64,000 nucleotides of DNA from Acidobacteriota bacterium. GTDB lineage: Bacteria > Acidobacteriota > Terriglobia > Terriglobales > Acidobacteriaceae. Both the position numbers and the translations under genes were made by a program. The notes under the pieces are model-generated. The model searched no databases. It was not told the origin of the DNA and saw only the letters and a list, made by a program, of their open reading frames with translations. Below are positions 17,805-26,420 of the stretch, one piece after another; the stretch's first letter is position 1; every line of letters begins with the position of its first letter. The stretch spans positions 124,001 through 188,000 of the forward strand of contig JABCZL010000004.1 of assembly GCA_013289685.1 (NCBI GenBank), given 5' to 3'.

Positions 17805-19541
17805 ATGCAGCGAAGAAGATTCGTCAAAGTCGCAGCCATGGCCGGCGGCGCGGTCGCCGTTCCAGCCGCGTGGTGGTTCAGCCCACGGTTGGCCGCGGCA
17901 GAAGCGACTGACGCCAGCCCCGTCGTATTCAATCAACTCGGATACCTTCCCAACGCAGCGAAGTTTGCAACCCTGCGTGGTCCTTCAGCGACGTTCACGG
18001 TGCGTGCCGTGGGCAGTGGCGCCGTTGTTCTGCAAGGCAAGCCCGGCCCAGTTCGCGACGACGCGGCCTCGGGCGATCGAGTTCAAATTTCTGATTTCTC
18101 GGCGGTGCGCCAGCCTGGCACCTACGTTCTCGAAACCGACGCGAGAAAGAGCGCGCCTTTTGAAATCGGCAACGATGTTTACCGCCACGCCCTGTGGCTC
18201 ACCATGCGCGGATATTACGGCCAGCGATGCGGCTGCATCGTAGATCTAGGAAGCGGCTATTCGCATCCAGCGTGTCACCTCACAGCCGAGTTTCACCAGT
18301 CATCCGGGAAGAGTGGCCCCTACAAGAACCGTGGCGGATGGCACGATGCCGGCGACTACGGCCGCTACATCGTGAATTCTGGAATATCGACTGGAACTCT
18401 GCTGTGGACGTGGGAAATGTTCAACGGCGCAGTGCGCAATCTGGATCTGAAGATTCCTGAATCTGGCGGAAAACTTCCAGACTTTCTCGCCGAGATTCGC
18501 TGGAATCTGGATTGGATGCTCAGTTTGCAGGACGCCGATGGCGGGGTATGGCACAAGCAGACGAGCGAGAATTTTTGCAGTTTCATCTTGCCCCAGGACG
18601 ATCACTTGACCAGCTATGTGATTGGCACCGGATCGGCGCCCTACAAGAGCACGTGCGCGACTGCGGACTTCGCGGCGGTCGCGGCGATCGCCGCCAGCTG
18701 CTATGGACCGTTCGACGACGCTTACGCCAAGAACTGCATGGACGCGGCGAAACGGGCGTACGGCTGGGCGAGCAAACATCCGGACGTGACCTTCCGAAAT
18801 CCCGGCGGCATTCGCACCGGCGAATATGGAGACGGCGACTGCCGCGATGAGATGCTCTGGGCCGCCGCAGAACTGTGGCGCACCACCGGCGAAGAACAAT
18901 ATCGCCAGGCATTCGAAAGCGGCGTCGCATATCTGCGGACCGGCAACGTGCTTCGCGTTAAAACGCCGGGATGGAATGACCTGTCGGCGTTTGCGCTCTG
19001 GACCTACGCAATGGCTGACAGGAAAGGTGGCTCAAGCGAGTTGTTGGCGCAGATTCGCGAATCGAGCATACGCGAGGCAGAGCGGCTGGTTCAGAACAGC
19101 CGGGAGAACGGCTACGGCAACACGCTGTCGCTCGCAGACTATGTTTGGGGCTCGAATGGAGTGGCGGGTAATCAATCCCTGCAGTTGATCGTCACCGATC
19201 GCTTGCAGAAAGGTGACGAATTCCGGCAAGCCGCCGCCGAAAACCTGCACTACCTGATCGGACGCAATTGCTGGGACTTGTCCTGGGTCACGCAGCTAGG
19301 GACGAGAGCGTTTCAACATCCCCATCATCGGCCAAGCGCAGCTGACAACATTGACGCTCCCTGGCCCGGGCTGCTTTCCGGCGGTCCCAATGCCCATCCC
19401 GCGGACCGGGTCGGCTGGCTGCTGCCAAAGCGCGCGCCCATGCAGATGTACAAGGACGACCAGGCGGCATATTCCATGAACGAAATCGCGATTAACTGGA
19501 ATGCTCCTCTAGTTTTCGTGCTGGCGGCCTTGAATTCGTAG
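17805..19541 (+). CDS. Tat-exported GH9 cellulase (endoglucanase), 578 aa
   Basis: The ATG at 17805 starts a twin-arginine signal (MQRRRFVKVAAMAGGAV), so the enzyme folds before export. An N-terminal Ig-like cellulase domain (about 45-135, beginning VVFNQLGYLP) is followed by the GH9 (alpha/alpha)6 barrel. Catalytic positions are visible: GGWHDAGDYGRY with Asp181 and Asp184, a His-rich loop AFQHPHHRP, and the general acid Glu560 in MNEIAINWNAP. It should cut beta-1,4-glucans. It follows the phosphorylase by 76 bp on the same strand and may share its transcript. Confidence 0.9.
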   Translation: MQRRRFVKVAAMAGGAVAVPAAWWFSPRLAAAEATDASPVVFNQLGYLPNAAKFATLRGPSATFTVRAVGSGAVVLQGKPGPVRDDAASGDRVQISDFSAVRQPGTYVLETDARKSAPFEIGNDVYRHALWLTMRGYYGQRCGCIVDLGSGYSHPACHLTAEFHQSSGKSGPYKNRGGWHDAGDYGRYIVNSGISTGTLLWTWEMFNGAVRNLDLKIPESGGKLPDFLAEIRWNLDWMLSLQDADGGVWHKQTSENFCSFILPQDDHLTSYVIGTGSAPYKSTCATADFAAVAAIAASCYGPFDDAYAKNCMDAAKRAYGWASKHPDVTFRNPGGIRTGEYGDGDCRDEMLWAAAELWRTTGEEQYRQAFESGVAYLRTGNVLRVKTPGWNDLSAFALWTYAMADRKGGSSELLAQIRESSIREAERLVQNSRENGYGNTLSLADYVWGSNGVAGNQSLQLIVTDRLQKGDEFRQAAAENLHYLIGRNCWDLSWVTQLGTRAFQHPHHRPSAADNIDAPWPGLLSGGPNAHPADRVGWLLPKRAPMQMYKDDQAAYSMNEIAINWNAPLVFVLAALNS

Positions 19542-19582
19542 TGAGGAGCGGAGTCTCAAGCCCGAAGATCCAGCTGATAAGC

Positions 19583-20143
19583 TCACTTCCTTTGCGACGT
19601 TGTCTGCGCTTGACCGAGCGAGATCGTCTGCTCTTCCAGCCCGCGGTCGCGAAAGCGGAACTCTCGTATTTCTTCCGGACTCTCCGACTCCGTCCAGAAG
19701 GCTTCGACTGGGCCGAATACAGTCCGCAACTCCGCGGTAACGCAGGTCGGCAAATAAACTCGCAATACGCGCGGATCGTAGTACCGGAAAACCAGACGAT
19801 TGCCGCTGGAATCCCGTACTACCAGGAACTCCCTCAGATGCCGCCGGAGGTTCTTGAGAGAGGTACCGCTTCGGAGAAAAACTCCCCAGCTGTTACCCCA
19901 GGCTTGGCGGATCAGGCGATGGGTGTCGCGATAGTCAGGCTCAAGCTGCACCAGATAGGGCGCTGCCATTTCCAGTTCGGGGGTCAGCGATCCGCTATAC
20001 AGGCACGAGTATTCGAGGTGGCATTCCAGAAGCATGCGGAATACTTCGACCGTGCGGGCGCCGTCGACGATCATCCAAATGTCGCGACTGGGGCAGTCGT
20101 GCCACAGGATCTCTTCAATCCGAGCTAGCTGTTGATCCGTCAT
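19583..20143 (-). CDS. DUF4123 domain protein (type VI secretion effector chaperone-like)
   Basis: A 186-aa protein that matches the DUF4123 pattern over its whole length: APYLVQL, WGNSWGVFLRSGTSLKNL, then RHLREFLVV and YYDPRVLRVYLPTC. DUF4123 proteins are adaptors that load effectors onto VgrG spikes of type VI secretion systems. No VgrG, Hcp, PAAR or effector gene lies in the window, so this copy is an orphan pair with the gene upstream. Function here is inferred from the family only. Confidence 0.8.
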   Translation of the reverse strand: MTDQQLARIEEILWHDCPSRDIWMIVDGARTVEVFRMLLECHLEYSCLYSGSLTPELEMAAPYLVQLEPDYRDTHRLIRQAWGNSWGVFLRSGTSLKNLRRHLREFLVVRDSSGNRLVFRYYDPRVLRVYLPTCVTAELRTVFGPVEAFWTESESPEEIREFRFRDRGLEEQTISLGQAQTTSQRK

Positions 20144-20174
20144 ACTCAGTTAAATCTAAAATACTCAGCGAAAG

Positions 20175-20678
20175 TTAAGTTGCTGCCTTCTGGCTCTTCT
20201 GACATTCCTGGCAAAACGGGGTTCCTGAGGCCGCCGCGGCAGCCAGAGCGGCCGCCTGCGCGGAAGGGTTGCCCTTGGGGGAAAAGGTTGGCGCATCGGC
20301 CACTGGGGGTGGAGGCGCCGTGTCACGGGATTGCCGCTCCGACAGCGGAAAGGCCACAGATTGGTCGGATGTCTCGGCGCCTCCAGCGGCGATGGTCTCC
20401 ATCTCTTTGGCGTGAATGTGCAACCGATCGGAATTCAACAAGTCAGCGATCTGCTCAATCACGGCGTCGTCGGCCACTCGCGAAGGCGGCATCAAGAGTT
20501 GGTTCGATAGCAAGTCGCGCAGAACGCGCATTTGATAAGGGTCACCCTTGAACTGCTGGAGCCACAGTCGAGTCCCCAATCGGCCCGGCAGATCGTCCAC
20601 CCGATCAGGTTCGGTGCAGATTAGCTCCTGGCAAAACCACCATTCGAATTGGGGCAGCGGAAGCAATGTCGGTCTCAA
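20175..20678 (-). CDS. Uncharacterised partner of the DUF4123 gene, 167 aa
   Basis: The N-terminal 100 residues look folded (PLPQFEWWFCQELICTEPD at the start); the rest is a Pro/Ala-rich linker ending in a CxxC tail (GTPFCQECQKSQKAAT). The start is TTG at 20678; an in-frame stop lies a few codons upstream, so it cannot be much longer. It is 31 bp upstream of the DUF4123 gene on the same strand. I do not recognise it; position suggests a type VI secretion accessory or small effector/immunity role. Confidence 0.55.
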   Translation of the reverse strand: MRPTLLPLPQFEWWFCQELICTEPDRVDDLPGRLGTRLWLQQFKGDPYQMRVLRDLLSNQLLMPPSRVADDAVIEQIADLLNSDRLHIHAKEMETIAAGGAETSDQSVAFPLSERQSRDTAPPPPVADAPTFSPKGNPSAQAAALAAAAASGTPFCQECQKSQKAAT

Positions 20679-21066
20679 TTCCAGGAAACGTGGCTACTTC
20701 TGGGGGGAAGGGCCCGGCACTCACTCAAGAAAACTAGCGTATTGTAGCGCATCATTCCATCAATATGGCGGTGGACTGTCAAGTCGATGTTGACCACACA
20801 TCCTCATTACGTCAGCGGCAATCCAGAGGAGCCTCCAACTCTAGCCGTAAATACGTTCTAGGACAGGTGAAGTCCCGTTTCTACAGAAAACGAACACCGT
20901 CGCGTCCGCGGCTGATTTCCGGCGGACGATCTTAGAGTAATCACCGTGATCGGTGCGGGGTAGCCGATTCGCACCCTCAGTCGAAGGTCTACAATCGTGT
21001 TCGTTACTTCAAGGCGTTGCAGCAGAACAGTCTTTGGCGCTCGCCGCAGGTTTCACGGGAGGCTCG
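20679..21066. other. Intergenic region without recognised gene
   Basis: A 388-bp gap between the divergent DUF4123 pair and the GH116 gene. It should carry both promoters, but I could not identify convincing -35/-10 pairs. A GGGAGG ribosome site sits at its right end, just before the GH116 ATG. Confidence 0.4.
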
Positions 21067-23814
21067 ATGTCGCCCTTCGATAAGTCCACTCGCCGAGAGT
21101 TTTTGGCGATCACTTCCTCTGCAGCATTGGGTGCAGCCGTGCCCTTGGCCGGCGCTCAAGAGGACGCAGCGGTCTCAGATCCTCCTTCGGTTCCGGTTTC
21201 TGACGAGATTCCTTATTCATCGGAGGAGCTTTTCGACCGCGGCCCCCAGCGCACGTTCAGCGGAGAAACCGCCACTCAAGTCGCAATGCCGTTGGGAGGG
21301 ATTGGAGCCGGTTGCATTTGTCTGAATGGCTACGGCGGGTTGCAGGATTTTTCTATCTGGAATCGTCCGTCGACAACCGCGCTACCCGAGCGCTACTCTT
21401 CGTCCCAGGCGGCTTTCGCAATCCTCCATATTAAGGGCGCATCTCCGGTCACGAAGTTGGTCGAGGGGCCGTTCCCCGTTCTCAAGATTTTCGATCAGGG
21501 GCTCCAGGGAGAAGGCTATTTTCGTGGCGGGTTCGAAGGCTTCCCGCGCTTTCAAAAGTGCGTCTTCCAGGGAGAGTATCCTTTCGGAGAAGCTACGATC
21601 AGCAATCCATCGTTTCCATTGCAGGTCTCACTCACTGCCTGGAATCCTTTTATCCCGCTCGATGACAAAAATTCGGGCATCCCCTGCGCCATCCTCGAGT
21701 ACACGCTGCATAACACTTCGTCCCGAACCGTGGAATACGAATTCTCCTATCATCTTTCTCACTTGGCGCCCGGATGCGGTGAGGATCGATCGGCAAGCCG
21801 CAATACCGTGATTGCAGAGCGGGGCGTGTTTCTGCACAGCGTGGAAAAGCCCAATGCCGAAGCTTATGGCAGCGCCTGCCTGATCGCTATCGGCAACCAG
21901 CCGCGTATCAAGGGAATGTGGCTGCGCAGCCCCGGATGGGAGTTCGACTCTCTGTCTGCACTCTGGCGCGAAGTTTCCACGGGGACGTTTACTGCCAACG
22001 AGGGATCGAACGACATCGATACTAGGGGGCGCAATGGCGGCTCGATTCTGTTTGCGGGGGCACTGGCTCCAGGGTTATCTCGAACCTACCCGATCCTGAT
22101 CGCGTGGCATTTTCCAAATTGCTATTTGCAAGTTGGCGGCGCTGCGCCTGCTGAGGCGCAAGGCGCTGACGGATGTCATTCCTTTCCTGAAGGGACGCCG
22201 CCGCGGTGGCGTCCCTACTACGCTTCGATTTGGAACGACGCCCGCGAAGTAGCTCTTTATGTCGATGAACATTACGCGTCATTACGAGCGCGGACGCTGG
22301 CATTTAAGGAAGCGCTGTTTTCCTCCACGCTGCCGGCGCATGTGCTGGATGCAGTCTCCGCAAACCTGGCCATCCTCAAGTCCCCCACCGTGCTGCGTCT
22401 GGAGAATGGTGACCTTTGGGGCTGGGAAGGTTGCTTTCCCGACGCTGGGTGCTGCCATGGTTCGTGTACGCACGTGTGGAACTATGCCCAGGCGTTTCCT
22501 CACCTTTACCCGCAACTGGAGCGGACTCTACGCGAACTGGAGTTGGGCCGCTCCATGGATGAAAACGGTCACGTCACTTTCCGCTCCGCACTTCCCGAGG
22601 GCCCGGTTAAGCACGACTTCCACGCTGCGTCGGATGGGCAGCTGGGCGGAATCATGAAAGTGTTTCGCGATTGGCAAATTTCCGGAGACACGGACTGGCT
22701 CCGGAAGATGTATCCGCTGGCCAAACGCAGCCTCGACTACTGCATTCGCACGTGGGACCCGGATCACCAGGGAGGCCTGTTTGAGCCTCATCACAATACC
22801 TATGACATTGAGTTCTGGGGACCAGACGGCATGTGCACCAGCATTTACCTGGGCGCGCTCTCGGCACTAGCCGAGATGGCCAAAGCGATTGGTCAAACTG
22901 GGGATGCCACGTTTTACGACGATCTGGCCCATCGTTGTGCACGCTTCATGGAAGAGCAGCTGTTCAACGGCGAGTACTTTCAGCAGAAGGTGCAATACCT
23001 CGGACTGCGCAACACGTCGTTTGCGTCTATGGTGGCCCAGGTCGACGAACATAGCAGCGAAATGCAGAGGCTTCTGAAGCGCGAAGGCCCCAAGTATCAA
23101 TATGGAAACGGATGCCTCTCGGATGGGGTGATTGGCGCGTGGATGGCCCGCATGTACGGAATCGAGACCCCGCTGGCCCGCGAGCATGTGCGCAAGACGC
23201 TGCAAGCAATCTTCCAGCACAATTTCAAGACTGACTTGAGCCAGCATGCCAATGCGCAACGTCCCGGATATGCCATGGGCCACGAGCCTGGCTTGCTGTT
23301 GTGCTCCTGGCCGCGGGGTGGCAAACCCACGTTGCCTTTTGTTTACTCCGACGAAGTCTGGACCGGCATTGAGTACCAAGTAGCCTCGCACCTCATCGCG
23401 GAGGGTTTCGTCCGGGAGGGGCTAACCATAGTTAAAGGCCTGCGCAGCCGCTACGACGGGCGGAGTCGTAATCCGTGGAACGAATATGAGTGCGGCAACT
23501 ATTACGCTCGTGCCATGGCCAGCTATGCATTGCTGGGTGCGCTGGCCGGGTTCCGTTATTCCGCTGTCGAGCGGACACTCTGGTTTAGTCCGCAGCTCAG
23601 TCTTCGGCCGTTCAAAACATTTTTCTCCACCGCTTCGGGATTTGGGACTATCGAACTCGAGAAGCGATCGGTGCACGTTCAATTGCTGGAAGGAGCGCTT
23701 CCGTTAGAGAAGCTAGTGCTCACCGATGGGGCGCAAACCCGGACCTTCGAGTGGAATACCACATTCAAGCCCGGCGTTCCCGCGATCAAGAATCTCGGTA
23801 GTGGTGCAGTTTGA
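21067..23814 (+). CDS. Tat-exported GH116 beta-glucosidase/glucosylceramidase-like enzyme
   Basis: ATG 21067 follows a GGGAGG site and opens a Tat-type signal (KSTRREFLAITSSAALG). The protein (915 aa) has the N-terminal beta-sandwich (MPLGGIGAGCICLNGYGGLQ is a family mark) and the C-terminal (alpha/alpha)6 barrel of GH116. Catalytic residues fit: nucleophile Glu582 in NTYDIEFWG and acid/base Asp686 in CLSDGVIGAW. It should release glucose from beta-glucosides. The last five residues (GSGAV) and the stop come from the terminal repeat of an inserted transposon; the pre-insertion sequence would have stopped right after Leu (AAG AAT CTC TGA). The enzyme is therefore essentially intact. Confidence 0.9.
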   Translation: MSPFDKSTRREFLAITSSAALGAAVPLAGAQEDAAVSDPPSVPVSDEIPYSSEELFDRGPQRTFSGETATQVAMPLGGIGAGCICLNGYGGLQDFSIWNRPSTTALPERYSSSQAAFAILHIKGASPVTKLVEGPFPVLKIFDQGLQGEGYFRGGFEGFPRFQKCVFQGEYPFGEATISNPSFPLQVSLTAWNPFIPLDDKNSGIPCAILEYTLHNTSSRTVEYEFSYHLSHLAPGCGEDRSASRNTVIAERGVFLHSVEKPNAEAYGSACLIAIGNQPRIKGMWLRSPGWEFDSLSALWREVSTGTFTANEGSNDIDTRGRNGGSILFAGALAPGLSRTYPILIAWHFPNCYLQVGGAAPAEAQGADGCHSFPEGTPPRWRPYYASIWNDAREVALYVDEHYASLRARTLAFKEALFSSTLPAHVLDAVSANLAILKSPTVLRLENGDLWGWEGCFPDAGCCHGSCTHVWNYAQAFPHLYPQLERTLRELELGRSMDENGHVTFRSALPEGPVKHDFHAASDGQLGGIMKVFRDWQISGDTDWLRKMYPLAKRSLDYCIRTWDPDHQGGLFEPHHNTYDIEFWGPDGMCTSIYLGALSALAEMAKAIGQTGDATFYDDLAHRCARFMEEQLFNGEYFQQKVQYLGLRNTSFASMVAQVDEHSSEMQRLLKREGPKYQYGNGCLSDGVIGAWMARMYGIETPLAREHVRKTLQAIFQHNFKTDLSQHANAQRPGYAMGHEPGLLLCSWPRGGKPTLPFVYSDEVWTGIEYQVASHLIAEGFVREGLTIVKGLRSRYDGRSRNPWNEYECGNYYARAMASYALLGALAGFRYSAVERTLWFSPQLSLRPFKTFFSTASGFGTIELEKRSVHVQLLEGALPLEKLVLTDGAQTRTFEWNTTFKPGVPAIKNLGSGAV

Positions 23815-23816
23815 AA
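23797..23816 (+). repeat. Left terminal inverted repeat, outer element
   Basis: Twenty bases, identical to the complement of 28219-28238. It supplies the last five codons and stop of the GH116 gene. Confidence 0.92.
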
Positions 23817-23819
23817 TCC

Positions 23820-23835
23820 GGTACTGGGTCAGTTT
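23820..23835 (+). repeat. Left terminal inverted repeat, inner element
   Basis: GGTACTGGGTCAGTTT; complement found at 27034-27049. It also resembles the outer element's end (GGTA, then TGG, then CAGTTT). Confidence 0.9.
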
Positions 23836-23856
23836 CAATTTCCACAGGGGTGACGT

Positions 23857-24867
23857 ATGATTAGCCCCCGCAAGCCGCCGATCTCTCTCCCCGCGCCAAA
23901 ACCTAGGCGGTTGCCATCGGTTAAATGCATGACGATCACGGTAGGATTCATTTGTTCCAATGGCATCGTGTTAGGCGCTGACAGCCAAGAGAGTTTCGAG
24001 GGAAGCACCCTGAAACGCTCCGTTTCAAAGTTAACCGCCTTCCCTCCGTTAGAAAGCGTTTCTGATGAAGGCCCAGACCGCCGGGCAGTTTTCACTGGCT
24101 CTGGCGATTCGCAACTCATCGACAAACTCATTGAAGAAATGTCGATAGAGGTGGCTTCAGCTGGGCCCTCTATCGAGGAAATGGCAGCCGCAATCGAGAA
24201 GCGAACAAAGCAAATATACCGCGAATATCGCAATTGTTATCACGCTGGCTACATGCCGTCAGCGGAGATTACATACGGTTTGTGGTGTGGCAACAGGTGT
24301 GCATTATTTTTCGCGCAAGGTCCGATTGTGAAAGAGATCGGAACTCTATTTCATCCCAAGGTCAAAAAGGGTCTCAAGCCCCTGCCACCCTTCCGCATCG
24401 GGTACAAAGCATCTGGAATGGGAAATGAAATCACTGACTACATCAATACCAGAGTCGGTATGCCCGCGATGAATGTGAGCGATGGCATTGTGTTAGCCCT
24501 GTACATGCTTGAACAGGCGGTGGCGCATGCTAGCGGTTGTGGTGGCGATATTCGCATAATATGGCTGGCGGAAGATGGTACGGCTGGCATGGTAGATACT
24601 GGGGCTTACACGTCTGCTCTTTTAAAGGGATTGGATAGAGAATTAAGTCGGCTTCTTTTTTCGACAGCCAACTCCACGTATCCGAATTCTAAAGTGGAAC
24701 GCGAATGGGACAATGCTAAGAAGATTCTTCTCCGGTTGCGAGAAGAATACAAAAATGGCGTCGAAAAGACTCAGAAAGACAAAGAACTGCTTTCAAACTT
24801 GCTGCAAGATTGGTTGGACGATCCCGAAGCTGCCCGCCAAAAATACCTCAAGAAATCTAGCGGCTGA
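23857..24867 (+). CDS. Proteasome/HslV-like Ntn hydrolase carried by the inner transposon
   Basis: A 336-aa protein (312 aa if translation starts at ATG 23929). Around residue 25 it reads MTITVGFICSNGIVLGADS. Taking the Thr after this Met as residue 1, Asp falls at 17 and Lys at 33, the three catalytic positions of 20S beta subunits and HslV. Removal of Met, or cleavage of a 25-aa propeptide, would expose Thr1. The body (about 200 aa) is the right size for the fold, followed by a helical, charged C-terminal tail of about 80 aa not found in HslV. AGGGGTG precedes ATG 23857. It is nearer to the Anbu/HslV side than to true 20S subunits by motif only. Cargo of an IS is an unusual place for such a gene. 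Confidence 0.75.
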   Translation: MISPRKPPISLPAPKPRRLPSVKCMTITVGFICSNGIVLGADSQESFEGSTLKRSVSKLTAFPPLESVSDEGPDRRAVFTGSGDSQLIDKLIEEMSIEVASAGPSIEEMAAAIEKRTKQIYREYRNCYHAGYMPSAEITYGLWCGNRCALFFAQGPIVKEIGTLFHPKVKKGLKPLPPFRIGYKASGMGNEITDYINTRVGMPAMNVSDGIVLALYMLEQAVAHASGCGGDIRIIWLAEDGTAGMVDTGAYTSALLKGLDRELSRLLFSTANSTYPNSKVEREWDNAKKILLRLREEYKNGVEKTQKDKELLSNLLQDWLDDPEAARQKYLKKSSG

Positions 24868-25741
24868 GTGCTTTTGTAACCAATTCAGACTCGATCTTCG
24901 ACGCTCTGACGGTGGGCTTCGGAAGCAGCGCGCATAACTCTTCGACTGTCCAAACGTGATCGGTTAAACCAGCTTCCATTGCAGGAGTGCAGCGCAATGT
25001 CTGATGCACGCGGACGAAGTTGTAATGCATATAATGCAGCGCAACCATGTGACGATGATTATCCACTTTCTTGCTGTGACCATTCGTGAGCCGCGTAAAG
25101 CGGCGCATCTGCATTCTCATCGTTAAATTCTGGCGCTCTACAAAACTAGTGCTCACATGCTTAGGGTCAGGATCGCCGCTCACGACTTTCATATCGCAGC
25201 CAATGCACTTCGCCGGAGAATAGCGTCGCGTCTCTTCGTCTGACGGAGCGCCGTAAATCTTTTGCAGCATCGCATAGTCAATATCGGCTCCGAAGGCGTT
25301 TTCTATTGCGTCCAAGTAGGCGCGATGTCCGTCAGTCGTGATCTGCACGCGATTCTTGATTCGACTGGCGCAATCTTCCATAAACTCGCCCGCCCATCCG
25401 CCGTCACGACCGCCGACCAAATAGGACATGACCAGCTTTGTATCCGCGTCGATTCCTACCCAAGTCCAAACATCGCCCCAGCCCTCTTGTTTCTTTGCTG
25501 CGCTAACGTTCTTCGCTTTCGCTCCCACGAATGACCAGATTTCATCACACTGCAAGCGGCGCACCTTGAGGCCGCGCACATTACGATTATGGTAGGCGGC
25601 GCACGCGCAACCGAGATCGGCCAGCAGTTTAACGACTGTATTCTTCGCCGCTCCGGTCATACGGACTGTGGCGCGAATCGAACATCCCTCAAGTAGGCAA
25701 TTAACCACTCTGGCGCGGGTCTCAGGATCAATACGATTCAT
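24857..25741 (-). CDS. IS1-family DDE transposase
   Basis: A 294-aa transposase. The N-terminus (about 1-55) is a helix-turn-helix that reads RATVRMTGAAKNTVVKLL, and the catalytic part has CDEIWSFVG, TWVGIDADT (Asp98), ITTDGHR (Asp137) and STSFVERQNLTMRM (Glu202), the usual IS1 DDE pattern with the HSTSFVER-like block. It is uninterrupted, so probably active. Its 3' end overlaps that of the proteasome-like gene by 11 bp tail to tail, so the pair forms one compact unit. It is the only transposase found and the likely motor of the inner element, perhaps acting on the other two in trans. Confidence 0.9.
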   Translation of the reverse strand: MNRIDPETRARVVNCLLEGCSIRATVRMTGAAKNTVVKLLADLGCACAAYHNRNVRGLKVRRLQCDEIWSFVGAKAKNVSAAKKQEGWGDVWTWVGIDADTKLVMSYLVGGRDGGWAGEFMEDCASRIKNRVQITTDGHRAYLDAIENAFGADIDYAMLQKIYGAPSDEETRRYSPAKCIGCDMKVVSGDPDPKHVSTSFVERQNLTMRMQMRRFTRLTNGHSKKVDNHRHMVALHYMHYNFVRVHQTLRCTPAMEAGLTDHVWTVEELCALLPKPTVRASKIESELVTKALSR

Positions 25742-25748
25742 ACTGACT

Positions 25749-25777
25749 CTTATACTATAGCCGCTTTAGGATGTCAA
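25749..25777 (-). promoter_or_regulatory. Strong sigma70-like promoter of the transposase, apparently leaderless
   Basis: On the minus strand TTGACA (25777-25772), a 17-bp spacer and TATAAG (25754-25749) form a near-consensus promoter. Transcription would begin about 25742, one base before the ATG at 25741, so the message should have no leader. Confidence 0.65.
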
Positions 25778-25964
25778 TAGCTAAAATGACCAGTTCGGGC
25801 TCGAATAGTCGCTACTCAATGTCTGCAACTTTCCCTTTCGTAACCCCATCTATTGGTAGTAGTTGCAAGTGACTACCAAGGCACTTGACAATTAGAGGTA
25901 CAATTGGCTAGTTCCAAAGTCCAATCCTTCCCCGCTCGATACTTTGGCCGATAGGAAACCCATC

Positions 25965-26420
25965 ATGCCTACCGAGACCGTCCAGAGCGCACCAGCCGAA
26001 ACTCGTGATCTCCGCAAAGTTCGCAATTGTGTTGGATGCGGGAGACCGCTAATTGTGGAGCCCGTTCTAACCTGTAGCAAATGCGGCCATCAGTTGAGGT
26101 TGCGTTGCTTTGCCTACCAGGCCGAACGCGAGCGGTACATCGCAGAATGTATCGATCTCGATATTCTGGCCGAGGGCAAGACGCGCCGTGAAGCAATTGG
26201 CGGTCTCCAAGAAGCCCTGTACGGATATTTCAATGCGGTTATTGACGGACAAGATACCGATGGGCTGATCCCACGGCCAGCTCCGCTGTCGCATCGTCTG
26301 CATTACCATTTTGAATCCCTCAAGGATAGAATTCGTGGCATGTTCGACGATAATCATCCGCGCAGCATTATTGCCTGTCGTTATGAAGTGCAAGAGGGCC
26401 ACCTACAGCATTGCCAATGA
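25965..26420 (+). CDS. HicB-like antitoxin with N-terminal zinc ribbon
   Basis: A 151-aa protein from ATG 25965 (AGGA site upstream; the in-frame TTG at 25944 is less likely). Residues about 20-50 hold two CxxC pairs (CVGCG and CSKCG), a zinc ribbon. Residues about 50-105 match the HicB partial RNase-H fold: ERYIAECIDLDILAEGKTRR then EAIGGLQEAL. HicB usually ends in a helix-turn-helix or ribbon-helix-helix DNA-binding domain; none is clear here, and the zinc ribbon may replace it. Its stop directly abuts the ATG of the HicA-like gene, as in toxin-antitoxin operons. Confidence 0.6.
   Translation: MPTETVQSAPAETRDLRKVRNCVGCGRPLIVEPVLTCSKCGHQLRLRCFAYQAERERYIAECIDLDILAEGKTRREAIGGLQEALYGYFNAVIDGQDTDGLIPRPAPLSHRLHYHFESLKDRIRGMFDDNHPRSIIACRYEVQEGHLQHCQ

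Noticed and set aside
19583-20678. A type VI secretion gene cluster
   Set aside because: Only a DUF4123 gene and an unknown partner are present; no structural or spike genes.
24852-25768. AGCGGCT inverted pair around the transposase gene as ends of a minimal IS
   Set aside because: Only 7 bp, one copy inside the proteasome-like gene, no flanking duplication; the 16-bp ends with 8-bp duplications are far better supported.
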